This document shows, one piece after another, positions 39,764 through 47,971 of a stretch of 64,000 nucleotides of DNA. A program made the translations under genes and the position numbers. The stretch's first letter is position 1, and every line of letters begins with the position of its first letter. Where the stretch lies: the NCBI GenBank assembly GCA_963814955.1, contig CAWFEX010000006.1:124001-188000 (forward strand), read 5' to 3'. Origin of the DNA: DATCJA01 sp963814955 (GTDB taxonomy: Bacteria > Acidobacteriota > Vicinamibacteria > Vicinamibacterales > UBA2999). The notes under the pieces are model-generated. The model ran no database searches, had not been told where the DNA came from, and saw nothing but the letters and a program-made list of their open reading frames with translations.

Positions 39764-40000
39764 CTACCGCGCCGAGCGAAACCTCGTCCAGCCCCATACG
39801 AAGGCTACGAAAAAGCCGATCACCGCAGCAATCAACACCGAGCCGCTGCTGACGTACGCGGCTGACATGCCGCCCGTGCCGCGACGGCGCCCGATCGCAT
39901 AGGGCACCACCATCGGCACGACGAAGACAACCACGATCCATAGAACCGCTGCCGCGACCGCGCCACCAATGCCAAACAGAAAACTCTTGATGAGGAGCAT
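39764..40000 (-). CDS. Small two-helix membrane protein
   Basis: 78 aa. 'MLLIKSFLFGIGGAVAAAVL' plus 'WIVVVFVVPMVVPYAIGRRR' form the first helix region, then a Gly/Ser linker 'GTGGMSAAYVSSGSVLIAAV' and 'IGFFVAFVWGWTRFRSAR' the second. An AGTCGGAGGCGAACGC ribosome site (minus strand) precedes the ATG. The function is unknown; it is a typical small inner-membrane protein. Confidence 0.62.
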   Translation of the reverse strand: MLLIKSFLFGIGGAVAAAVLWIVVVFVVPMVVPYAIGRRRGTGGMSAAYVSSGSVLIAAVIGFFVAFVWGWTRFRSAR

Positions 40001-40266
40001 AGCGTTCGCCTCCGACTCGATCCCTCACCGAGCCGGCCGTACCCTACGTTCGGTTATGCGAATGCTAGTTGCTGGGGGAGGTGCCCGTCGACACAAAGAA
40101 GACGAAACGCCAAGCCTCCCCCTTTCACGCTATCCTTCGTTCCGGTACTCCGCTGCAAGGCGTTGGCGGAGTCCGCGGCCGCGATTTTCGTTGACACATC
40201 CCGCTCGGGTGGCGGCCCAGAGTCGGCGCGCGGGCTAGCAAGGATCGTCGGCGCCTCCGGGTGGTT

Positions 40267-41901
40267 CTACTCAACCTCACGAACTGAGGGTGTGGAGACG
40301 GCCTGCAGCGTGTGCAACGTGAGCACTTTGCCGCCCGATGTCGCGTAGGGCTCGCGGCTGACCACACGCAAAGTGCCGCTATCGCGCCAGCGTTCCGCCA
40401 TCATGCCGCCGGCACCGTCGGTTGCGGCAAGGGCGCGAAGGACCGTGTCGACCACCTCGGACGCTGCCACATGGTCGAGCCGCGGGCTGCGCACGATGCT
40501 AATGCGTGGCATTCCCGCCTCTTCTTCCTCGACGAATTGGTAGTCGGTGGGATACCCGCCGAAACAGCGCGGCAAAACCTCGTCGACCAATCGGATGAAC
40601 TCCGATCCGAGAACGTTCATGCCCTCACTGGTGAGCTTGTCGTAGCTGCGGATCGTATGGAGATGCCTCCGATAGCCGAGCGCGCCGAACGGGCACGAGC
40701 ACCGTCGCTCTTCGATCGAGGCGTAGTCTCCGCTCTCGACGTTGATCATCAGGCGCGGACAGCTAGACATCACCGTCGTGTAGTAGAGGCCGTCGACGGT
40801 GGCCGCAGCGCCCCTTGGGCGGACTTTGCGCACCAGCAAAGCGAGCTTGTCGGAGACGAGGTGACCGTCGTCGAGCACGGCTGCATCTACGCACGGGATT
40901 GTGACGTTGCCGACCTCGCCCATCGAGTAGCGCGACGTCGCCGACGCACCAGCTTCCTCCAGGATCGCGGCGCGGGCCGGCGAGTGCGGCTCGCCCCCCA
41001 ATCGAAAGAGAGTGCCGGACACGTCGACACCATGCGCTCGGGCCGCGGCACACACGCGGATCGCGCTGCTCGGCGTCAGCTCGAGCATGGGCAGCCGGCC
41101 GCCACGTTTCGCCTCGCCGAGCCAGCATGCAACGACGAGCGCCTCGGCGGCCGGAGTATGCTCGGGTGTGGGGATGCGGACACCGTACATCCGAGCCGCA
41201 AGTATCGTGTAGCGAGTGAAGAGGTAGTGACGAAGCGGCTGGGCGCCGATCGCCATGGGGTTCTGCGTGAACCAGCGATCGACGGCCTGACCGCTCTTGA
41301 CGTGCCTGAAGACGTTCTTGAGGCCGGCGACGCCGGGCGGGATGGGCTGCCACAGCGCGCAGGCGCGTCCCTCTAAGCCGAAAGCCCGGAGATAGAGCGC
41401 GTTGTATGCAGCTTCTTGCGTCAGAAGATCGAGGTCGATCAGCAAGCGCGCGCCCGCGCTACGCGATCCGCTGGTACGCGCTTCGTAGCCCGTCACCAAC
41501 AAGGGATTGTCGAAGTCTTCTGCGGTGACGTCGAGGCGGAGGCTCCCGCGCTGGATCGGCGCACGTCCTTTGAATTCGTCGAGAGTGACGTAGACGCCCG
41601 CGTCGTAGAGCTTTGCGAGCGTGGCCTCGATGCCGTCACGCCTGACCATGCACGCGAGATCACCGAACTCGACGCGTGCGTGGCGCAGCAGAGAGAGGTA
41701 GGGACTGCGCGGCCGGCCATACACTCCGGACTCGAGAATTCGCAGAAAGGAATCCTCGCGGCTGGCTAGATGATGCGCTAGACGAACGCGCGCCTGCTCG
41801 TACGTCAGGGGTGCGCCCAAGAATCCACCGAGGCCGGTGGCGTAGCGAAAGGCGGCTCGCAGGAACATGTGCCGACTTTGAGTATGCCACCGCGTCAACA
41901 T
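40267..41901 (-). CDS. Adenylate-forming ligase related to phenylacetate-CoA ligase (PaaK-like)
   Basis: About 544 aa from ATG 41901; ATG 41868 is equally possible. The protein follows the PaaK-like adenylating fold: an N-terminal helical region 'GGFLGAPLTYEQARVRLAHH', 'FTRYTILAARMYGVRIP', a Gly/Ser-rich loop region around 'SATSRYSMGEVGNVTIPCVD', 'GLYYTTVMSSCPRLMINVES' and a C-terminal subdomain 'RRHLHTIRSYDKLTSEGMNV'. Such enzymes activate an acid as its AMP ester and pass it to CoA or an amine. An IS630-type element lies about 14 bp upstream of the start, so the native promoter has probably been displaced. Confidence 0.7.
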   Translation of the reverse strand: MLTRWHTQSRHMFLRAAFRYATGLGGFLGAPLTYEQARVRLAHHLASREDSFLRILESGVYGRPRSPYLSLLRHARVEFGDLACMVRRDGIEATLAKLYDAGVYVTLDEFKGRAPIQRGSLRLDVTAEDFDNPLLVTGYEARTSGSRSAGARLLIDLDLLTQEAAYNALYLRAFGLEGRACALWQPIPPGVAGLKNVFRHVKSGQAVDRWFTQNPMAIGAQPLRHYLFTRYTILAARMYGVRIPTPEHTPAAEALVVACWLGEAKRGGRLPMLELTPSSAIRVCAAARAHGVDVSGTLFRLGGEPHSPARAAILEEAGASATSRYSMGEVGNVTIPCVDAAVLDDGHLVSDKLALLVRKVRPRGAAATVDGLYYTTVMSSCPRLMINVESGDYASIEERRCSCPFGALGYRRHLHTIRSYDKLTSEGMNVLGSEFIRLVDEVLPRCFGGYPTDYQFVEEEEAGMPRISIVRSPRLDHVAASEVVDTVLRALAATDGAGGMMAERWRDSGTLRVVSREPYATSGGKVLTLHTLQAVSTPSVREVE

Positions 41902-41911
41902 AGCGCGCGCA

Positions 41912-43061
41912 CTAGTGCCTCGACCGCGACATAGTGCCCCACCGGTTGTAGCGGAAGACGCGCCGCGCCTTGGCGGTCGTAAATCGCCAGTTGATCTTCC
42001 GCCTCGCGCGGTCGGCGCGCGCGGTCCAGGCGCGCGTGCGATCACGGAGAGCTTCAAACGTGTCGACCCGATCTCGGCCATGACACTCGCGCGACCACAG
42101 GCTGGCTTCGATCTCGGCCGGGTTCAACCAGCTCCCGTGCTTGGGCGTGTAATGTGGGGTAAACCGCTTCCAGAGGGCAGTCCCCTTCACCGCGCCCAAG
42201 ACAGTGACCGCAGTGCCCGACCCGTGCAGATTCAAGTTGTCCATCACGAGATGAATCGTCTTCGCCGCCCGATATCGACGCGCGATCCGCTGCAAGGCCG
42301 CGACGAAGCGCGGCGCTTTCCGATCCCGGGTCGCGTGCGTCCAGTGCCGGCCGGCCTTGGGCTCGACGATGCAGTAGATATTGGCGGTGCCTGTCCGGAC
42401 GTACTCGTAGTCTTCTCGGGCCAGCCGTCGTGGCGCCATCGCCCGGCCCGGCCGGCTCGCGCCGCGCAGGGCCACCGGGCGTTCGTCCAACGTCACGACC
42501 GGCTCGCGGGCATCGTACGGACGGGCGAGCACGTTCAGCACGTTCTCCATGCAGGCGATGTACTCAGCGTCCACCTGCGGGACGCACCACATTTTTTTTC
42601 CGCCACGGCTTCAGCGCGTGCTGCGCTAACACCTGGCGGATGGTTTCGCGCCCCACGTCGGCCACAATCCCGTGACGCTTGGTCTCCTCGGTGGTCACGC
42701 GCACGGTCCACCGGGCATATCCGGCCGGCGGGGGGCCACAGACCATCGCCACAATGGCCGCCTGCTGGCGTGTGTCGAGGAGCTTCGGCGGTGTCGGCCG
42801 GGGATCGTCCGTCAGGGCCGCCTGCACGCCGTGGTCGAGATACCGCCAGCCGACGCGCCGGACCTCGCGAGGGTACGTTCCCATGGCCGCGGCGACATCG
42901 GCGAGCGACCAGTGCGCGTGGAGCAGTTCCAGGATCCGGATCCGCTTCCATGTCCGCGCCGACACCGCGCGCCCGTCGCGCGTGTGGGCGGCGAGGACCT
43001 GGCGATCCTTGGCACTCAAACAGAGGCCCGGGAAGCGCGGACGTGTGGATGAATGTGTCAT
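41912..43061 (-). CDS. IS630-type DDE transposase, expressed by frameshift at an A8 run
   Basis: The first frame (ATG 43061, longest 43097) encodes the HTH part: 'SARTWKRIRILELLHAHWSL', 'YPREVRRVGWRYLDHGVQAA' and 'VRVTTEETKRHGIVADVGRE'. It ends soon after 'PWRKKNVVRP'. The second frame begins in the overlap ('MWCVPQVDAEY') and has the catalytic residues: D in VTLDERPVALRG, D in HLVMDNLNLHG and E in SWLNPAEIEA. Eight consecutive A residues (minus strand, 42592-42599) sit in the overlap, just where a -1 slip would fuse the two frames; this is the expected IS630 strategy. Confidence 0.85.
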
Positions 43062-43129
43062 CCATAGTGTTAGATCACAACTGCCGATCCGTGGCAAGCA
43101 CTCAGATCACCGCGCCGCGGTCGAGGCAC
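41915..43129 (-). mobile_element. IS630-family insertion sequence, complete, flanked by TA
   Basis: The left end reads GTGCCTCGACCGCG and the right end CGCGGTCGAGGCAC, a perfect 14-bp terminal inverted repeat. TA sits at 41913-41914 and again at 43130-43131, matching the TA target and duplication of IS630/Tc1-type elements. About 1215 bp with one transposase in two overlapping frames. The TAG stop of the transposase uses the TA of the target duplication. It inserted just upstream of the adenylating ligase gene. Confidence 0.9.
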
Positions 43130-43131
43130 TA

Positions 43132-43514
43132 GACGCAGAGACCTGGGGTGGAGCCTCAGAAGTGGTTCCCCGCCCAGCGACCCCCTCTCGATCTTCGACG
43201 CTCTCACTTATCAACGCTCTTCGCTGGTGTCGTGGCTCGTCGACATTCGGTCGACATTCGCCGTGGGCGGCGTCGATGCCCTCGGCACGCGCTCTCCACG
43301 TGGAAATCGATGCTCTCTGAAGGTTGACGGGTGGGGACGGAAAACCCATCCTGGAAGCTTTCGAACGAATGTGAACGAGGTTGGCGCGCCCTGCAGGACT
43401 CGCACTCACTGACGCCGAACGCAGTGAGGCGGCGTGTGACCGATGTCGTGCAGGGCGTGAGTAACCAAGCGAAGTTTGGGTTCAGCCACTCTCAGGACTC
43501 GTACTCACGGACTT
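43132..43514. other. Stretch without intact gene between IS630 and the kinase fragment
   Basis: Holds the repeat array copy at 43382-43510. The + frame at 43227-43412 and minus frames opposite it are not convincing. No ribosome site or signal was seen. Confidence 0.4.
43382..43510 (-). repeat. Displaced copy of the tRNA-Arg 3'-end repeat array (about 1.3 units)
   Basis: Positions 43382-43402 (TGGCGCGCCCTGCAGGACTC G) are identical over 21 bp to the tRNA-Arg 3' end at 47895-47915. The rest repeats the trailer unit of 47607-47737: 'GACCGATGTCGTGCAGGGCG', then 'CAAGCGAAGTTTGGGTTCAG' and a second GGACTCG 99 bp on (43495). The copy therefore contains two tRNA-tail modules and ends in the kinase fragment. 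Confidence 0.8.
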
Positions 43515-43728
43515 GAACAGTCGGACGGTGAGCAGGCGCTCGTCATGGAGTTGGTCGAGGGGCCGACGCTGGCGGACCGCATCGCACAAGGGCCGATTCC
43601 CGTCGAGGAAGCACTGCCCATCGCCAAGCAGATTGCCGAGGCGCTTGAGGCCGCCCACGAGCAGGGCATCATCCATCGTGACTTGAAGCCCGCCAACATC
43701 AAAGTGCGGCCGGATGGCACGGTCAGGC
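43515..43728 (+). pseudogene. Fragment of a Ser/Thr protein kinase
   Basis: Encodes 'GEQALVMELVEGPTLADRIA', 'LPIAKQIAEALEAAHEQG' and the catalytic loop IIHRDLKPANIKV with HRD and the following K-P-A-N. The ATP-binding N-lobe lies missing on the left, and the DFG region is missing on the right, where the sequence jumps at about 43728 to the DUF3883 remnant read from the opposite strand. Thus it is a double-truncated STYK gene, carried next to the tRNA-tail repeat. Confidence 0.72.
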
Positions 43729-44800
43729 GTCGAATGTGGGCTGAATGGAGGCGAAAGTCAGGCGACCGGCTGGAGGGATGACCTCCACCGCATGCCGAAC
43801 ACCATCCTGTTCATAGTCAATGTCGTAACCTGGTAACTCCCCCTCGGCTGACAACCACCGCACGTTGCCGAACTGTGCCCGCAGGCTGGCCAGCACCAGT
43901 TCCTCTGCCTTACAGCCAATAGCCGCTGCCCGCCTTGACCTACGGGATGACTGCGTCGAGCCGATGGTCGTAGTGCGTGGCGGAATCCGGCGGGGCCTCA
44001 GCAGGTTCGTTGCTTGCTGCAAAACTACAGCTGCCGCACGCGCTCCGATTGCCGGCAGTTGGCGCAGCATTCACAGGCTTTCCCGCTGCGGCGAGAATGT
44101 CCTGATAAATAACCTCCGTGATTGGACGGATGCCAACCTGCCAGCCCAGAGCGCGAGTTATGTCTTCGAAGTAGCGGCCGTCTCGACTAGCGGCGACCGG
44201 CTGTGGAAACTCAACGTAGTCTTCGATTGCGCAAAACCACGCGCGGTCAACTTTGCGAGGTTCATTCGCCTTCATCCAGCCACACCGCGCCGATACGTCC
44301 GTGACCGAAATATTCCGCCTGACCGCGACCGCCACCCTGTCTTCGAACGCCGCGATAGTAGATAAACCGCCGTCCTGAAATGACGCGATTCCGATACTGA
44401 TTCGGAAAGCGATACTGCTCACCGGTCAGGTCGTTCCAGTCGTCGTATTCACCGCCGACGGTTGCGTCTGCTTGAACCAGAACCAGCGGCGGCAGCGCAG
44501 CGCCCGGCTGTGAATCGACAGGAAATGCTGAGGCAACAAAAGCAACTTCCTCGTCCTCATAGAACTTTGCGCCGAGGATGCCTTGAGGGAAGAACCCGGC
44601 TGGCAGAGACACCGGAGCATCCAACCACTCCAACCCGTCCAGCACGATGCACGAAACAATGGTGTCGCTGGTAACGGCTTCAATTTCCAGATACTCGGAA
44701 ATTCGGTTGAAGAATGCTTCGCGTGAGCGACTGCCCGAAGAACCGAAGCGGACGGTCGAAGCCGTGGCGATACCGAAACCCTCGGGCGCGGTGGTGCTGC
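43728..44800 (-). pseudogene. Degraded DUF3883 (NOV C-terminal) protein gene, several frameshifts
   Basis: Reading the minus strand in successive frames: 'SREAFFNRISEYLEIEAVTS', then 'WNDLTGEQYRFPNQYRNRVI' with SGRRFIYYRGVRR, a frame change to 'WFCAIEDYVEFPQPVAASRD' with 'EVIYQDILAAAG', another change to 'GCKAEELVLASLRAQFGNVR' with 'GYDIDYEQDGVRHAVEV'. The last part is the DUF3883 / NOV C-terminal domain (EELVL, GYDI, VEV), often part of restriction or anti-phage proteins; it ends before the usual K-T-T active motif. Stop codons lie between the parts, so it is a pseudogene. Confidence 0.6.
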
Positions 44801-44992
44801 ATTAGATATGAATGCAAAGAGGTTTGTTCGTCTCAGCGTGGCCTCTCGGACTGCAATCGAGGGCAAGTCTGGACGTAGACGGGGCCGACTGGCTGCGCTG
44901 ACGACGGATGCCCAATCGCTGAATAGGAGGGCACTGTGGACCTTAATCAGGACATTTGAGACACCCTGAGAACGAGAGGGCACACCATCGAA

Positions 44993-45136
44993 ATGTCCTA
45001 TATGCAGGATGGCGTCGGTCAGCTCGTTGTGGTCGATGGAGTTGCAATGTCGGTAAGAGAGGCCAGAGCCATCGCTGAGAAGCGAATCACTGTTGCGGAG
45101 ATTGCGGAGGCTAAGAAGTCAATCGTTCCGAGCTAG
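44993..45136 (+). CDS. Possible 47-aa protein
   Basis: ATG 44993 to TAG 45134-45136. The translation begins 'MSYMQDGVGQLVVVDGVAMS' and continues VREARAIAEKRITVAEIAEAKK, an amphipathic helix of coding character. No family is known and no strong ribosome site precedes it (weak GAGAGGG). Its stop overlaps the 3' end of the convergent small gene. Confidence 0.3.
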   Translation: MSYMQDGVGQLVVVDGVAMSVREARAIAEKRITVAEIAEAKKSIVPS

Positions 45137-45324
45137 GGGTTATCAGGAGAGGGCGGCGGTTCGTCGGCCGGTTTGACGCCACTGCCCTCCGCATCGTGCT
45201 CGTCGGGATTGGGCAACGACGATGCCGGGTCGCTCGCCGGGAATGACCCTGATACGGTTTCATCCAGAGCCGCCTCACGAATGCAATGCTCCTCCTCTGG
45301 CGTGTGGTGATGACTATGGGTCAT
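45133..45324 (-). CDS. Small conserved-type acidic/proline-rich protein, 63 aa
   Basis: ATG 45324. Begins MTHSHHHTPEEEHCIREAALDE and has 'TVSGSFPASDPASSLPNPDE', a motif (S-G-S-F-P-A-S-D-P) often seen in short uncharacterised bacterial proteins, then a Pro/Ser/Asp-rich end. The His cluster (SHHHT) could bind metal. The role is unknown. The 9-bp repeat array lies just upstream. Confidence 0.55.
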   Translation of the reverse strand: MTHSHHHTPEEEHCIREAALDETVSGSFPASDPASSLPNPDEHDAEGSGVKPADEPPPSPDNP

Positions 45325-45378
45325 AACGTTCACTCTCTCCATGAAGGGCCACGACGCCGGTCTGCGACGTGTCGATTG

Positions 45379-45428
45379 TGCCACGCGGTGTGCCACGCGA
45401 ATCGGACTGCCACGCGGCCTGCCACGCG
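45379..45428 (+). repeat. Four TGCCACGCG direct repeats
   Basis: TGCCACGCG starts at 45379, 45391, 45408 and 45420, spacing 12, 17 and 12. The regular layout recalls iterons or operator sites. They lie 55-105 bp upstream of the 63-aa gene on the minus strand and could be its control region or a mobile-element origin-like site. Confidence 0.7.
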
Positions 45429-45507
45429 GAAAATGACTGCCTCCGATGGTCGCTGACGAATTGGGACGGAGACGCACTTTGCGAGTTCCGAAGGAATCTG
45501 AAAAGCG

Positions 45508-45578
45508 TGGCACGCCCTGCAGGACCCAAGACTTGCGGTGCCCATTTCCGGGCGCATCCAGCTCGCTGCCTAGAACCC
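45508..45578 (-). repeat. tRNA-Arg-like remnant (pseudo-tRNA), copy 2 of the 54-bp repeat
   Basis: TGGCACGCCCTGCAGGAC at 45508-45525 matches the tRNA-Arg 3' end with one change. It runs on into 'CCAAGACTTGCGG' where the tRNA has 'TCGAACCTGCGG', and later shows CATCCAGCTCG where the tRNA has TATCCAGCTGAG. The anticodon arm is not conserved. It looks like a decayed tRNA; 45525-45578 also matches 39628-39681. Confidence 0.5.
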
Positions 45579-45856
45579 CGGCGCCCACGCATGCTCTGGC
45601 CTCTGCCTGACATACCCAGACTATAGGGATCGAGACGCGACAAAGTACTAACAAAGGATCGCCGCTCGCCAGTGTTGGCAGGTCGGTAGTTTATTCGTCA
45701 GCCGAGTGGGCCAACTCGACGTCGGGGTTTGGGCGTCGAGCTGTCAGAGGAGCTGCAGCGCGGCCAGCTCGAGAAGGCGCCGCCGAAAAGACGACGCGGA
45801 TTGGCCGCCCGTTGTCCGCTCGTCGCCGCGAGAGATTCCGAATTGTCAGGCCTTCA

Positions 45857-47188
45857 CTACCCTATCGCGCGTTCCGCAGTCTCGTCGCGGACCGGCAATC
45901 GTCTGACTTTGGTTCCAAGTTTCTCGCTTATCCGGCACAGGAAGACCGAAACGGCCGGGAACAGAAGCGCCATCGCGGGAACCATGTACCTAGCGATCGA
46001 AAGCGAAATGGTCGTCATTCCCCAGAATAGAGCGACGATCATCGCGGTCAAAACAACCCATTCGCGGGCCTGAGATGCAGTGCTCCACAATAAATATGCT
46101 CCGAGTACGGCCATGATTAGGTAGATGAGCTGAATAGCGAGAACATACCGTTCACTCGCTCGAAGCGCGTCGGTCCCGTACCACGCGCGCGCAGCCTTCC
46201 AGGTGAGGAGCTTTACGACGCCGGCCGGCCGTGCGCGCAGTTCGGAAGCTATGAAGCCTCCGACCTGCGCGGCCGTTTCTATCTCCCTGCGGTCCCTCTT
46301 CTTAACAGCGGCTTCCATGACGATCAGGACATCAGCATCAACATCGATATGGTTCCGGTATCCTTTCACTCCGGTACGACTCGCGAATGTCAGACCGTCC
46401 TGCATTCCCACCACGCCGCCTGTGCTGAGGGGAATCCAGCTGCCGGTGGCGCGGCGCGCCGAAATTTCCCATGGCAACGTGACTGCCAGGGCTCCTGCCA
46501 CAATCAGTCCGGCGCCGGCCGCTGCAAACTGCCAGCCGTCCCGACGTCGAAGGAAAAAGAATGACACCGCCAGCACCGGCCCCAGAAGCAGTGCTATAGG
46601 TCGAACTAGCGCCGCCACCCCGGCGAGAACACCTGTGCAAAACAGCAAAAGCCATCCGCGCCGGCGTGACGTCCACAACACGGTGCTGCAGGCCAGGACA
46701 CTTCCAAGAAACAGCGGCAAAAACCCGATTTCGCTATTGGGCTGCTGTGCAAACCATAATTGGAGAGGATAGCTCGCCCATAAGGCGGCGGCGAGAAGTG
46801 CTCGCCGTTTGCCCACGCTTATTTCCGCGATTAGGTACAGCAGGACCGTCGCGATGCCGAGCGATCCCAGCGTGAACGCGATGAGGCAGAGCTCTTCTGG
46901 GGCACCGGTGAACTCGGCGAAGGCATAGACGGCTGCAAGTATGATCGGAAAACCAGGAGGGTACCGGACGGCCAAAGACCCGTCTGACGTAACTAGACCT
47001 TTGCCGGCGAGGATGTTCCGAGCGACCGGATCGTAAAACCCATTGAAATCGTCATTGCTGTCTGCGGTCCAGTCGCGGCCCGACAGGCCCCACAACATGA
47101 GCACGATGACCACAGGCAGGGCGAAAGAGAAGCATACCGGAGATGTCTCCACGACGGCCAGCACACGATGCCAAAGAGTCTTGCTCAT
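45857..47188 (-). CDS. GT39-like membrane glycosyltransferase (ArnT/PMT class)
   Basis: 443 aa with about ten hydrophobic helices. The first loop 'NDDFNGFYDPVARNILAGKG' followed by 'RYPPGFPIILAAVYAFAE' has the acidic residue and R-Y-P-P-G-F-P motif of GT-C / family 39 transferases that use polyprenyl-phosphate sugars. Later helices contain 'ALLAAALWASYPLQLWFAQQ'. The protein likely adds a sugar to a lipid or protein in the inner membrane. Its C-terminal globular domain is short. The stop lies at 45857 and the start is ATG 47188. It is isolated among repeats and remnants, so lateral origin is plausible. Confidence 0.7.
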   Translation of the reverse strand: MSKTLWHRVLAVVETSPVCFSFALPVVIVLMLWGLSGRDWTADSNDDFNGFYDPVARNILAGKGLVTSDGSLAVRYPPGFPIILAAVYAFAEFTGAPEELCLIAFTLGSLGIATVLLYLIAEISVGKRRALLAAALWASYPLQLWFAQQPNSEIGFLPLFLGSVLACSTVLWTSRRRGWLLLFCTGVLAGVAALVRPIALLLGPVLAVSFFFLRRRDGWQFAAAGAGLIVAGALAVTLPWEISARRATGSWIPLSTGGVVGMQDGLTFASRTGVKGYRNHIDVDADVLIVMEAAVKKRDRREIETAAQVGGFIASELRARPAGVVKLLTWKAARAWYGTDALRASERYVLAIQLIYLIMAVLGAYLLWSTASQAREWVVLTAMIVALFWGMTTISLSIARYMVPAMALLFPAVSVFLCRISEKLGTKVRRLPVRDETAERAIG

Positions 47189-47894
47189 GATGCGACGGGC
47201 TGGTATCTGTAGTCCACCGAAGTCGCCATACTCGAAAAGGACGGAAAGGCGTACGCGAACTGAGCCTCCGGGAGTCTCCCGCGTTTACCGACGATCTGAT
47301 ATGGAAAGACCGATGTCAAGTACGGCGTTCGTCTGTACGGCGTTCGTCTGTGTACGGCGTTCGTCTGTCTTGAGACACACGTCTTCAGTGACGACCCGTA
47401 GATGTACCGCCCTTGAAGCACTCGACGTACCCATGAAGCGCAAGCGGGGACAGCGGCTGGGCAAGTCGGTACGCTCCAAAAGCAGACGCCGAACGCCGCT
47501 GATGCTCAGACGACGGCTTCACCGCGCCATTCCTGATAGGTGGGCACAAAATTGGGCACAGCGGAGATCACCAACGCGACCGAACGCTGTAAGTTATTGA
47601 AAGGAATGGCGCGCCCTGCAGGACTCGCATTCACTGACGCCGAGCGCCAGCGAGGCGTCGTATGACCGATGTCGTGCAGGGAGTGAGTAACGAAGCGAAG
47701 TTTGGGTTGAGCCACTCTCAGGACTCGTACTCACTGATGCCGAGCGAAGCGAGGCGTCGTGTGACCGATGTCGTGCAGGGCGTGACCAACCAGTAGTGCG
47801 CCTCTCAGGACTCGTCCCCATTCGCGGCGAGCGTGAGCGAGCCGCGATGTGGCTGAAGACTGCGGGGCGTGGCCATTCCAACGGAACGTTGGAA
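47189..47894. other. Non-coding stretch with tRNA-tail repeat array
   Basis: About 700 bp. From 47607 to 47830 it is filled with repeat units downstream of the tRNA-Arg gene. The 47189-47600 part holds a short duplication (GGCGTTCGTCTGT repeated at 47328-47368: GTACGGCGTTCGTCTG three times). No gene is convincing. Confidence 0.5.
47607..47830 (-). repeat. Tandem array of ~100-bp units, each with a tRNA-Arg 3'-end segment
   Basis: GGACTCG (tRNA T-loop complement) occurs at 47621, 47721 and 47808, and in the tRNA at 47909: spacings 100, 87 and 101 bp. The 47607-47627 unit has 21 identical bases of the tRNA 3' end. Between them lie near-identical trailers with GACCGATGTCGTGCAGGG. On the tRNA strand the array follows the tRNA 3' end directly. 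Confidence 0.85.
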
Positions 47895-47971
47895 TGGCGC
47901 GCCCTGCAGGACTCGAACCTGCGGCCTCCTGGTTCGTAGCCAGACGCTCTATCCAGCTGAGCTAAGGGCGC
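47895..47971 (-). tRNA. tRNA-Arg (ACG anticodon), CCA encoded
   Basis: On the minus strand: acceptor GCGCCCT pairs with AGGGCGC, D-arm GCTC...GAGC, anticodon arm TCTGG / CCAGG with loop CTACGAA giving ACG, variable AGGCC, T-arm GCAGG-TTCGAGT-CCTGC, discriminator G and CCA at 47895-47897. All stems pair (one U-G in the anticodon stem). tRNA-Arg-ACG reads CGU and, after A-to-I editing, CGC/CGA codons. Confidence 0.95.

Larger units (their letters stand above)
45325..45856. other. Stretch with iteron-like repeats and a tRNA-like segment
   Basis: About 530 bp without a trusted gene. It contains four 9-bp direct repeats (45379-45428) and, 80 bp further, the tRNA-like segment at 45508-45578. Short open frames are shadow-like. 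Confidence 0.4.

Noticed and set aside
40312..41376. 354-codon plus frame opposite the adenylating ligase gene
   Set aside because: It is the antisense shadow of the conserved ligase; rich in Arg, His, Asp
45379..45428. CRISPR array
   Set aside because: Repeat units are only 9 bp with 3-8 bp between them; no Cas genes are in the window
47506..47715. C-terminus of a tyrosine recombinase on the minus strand beside the tRNA
   Set aside because: The position would suit an integrase, but no R-H-R-Y motif is present in the short frame
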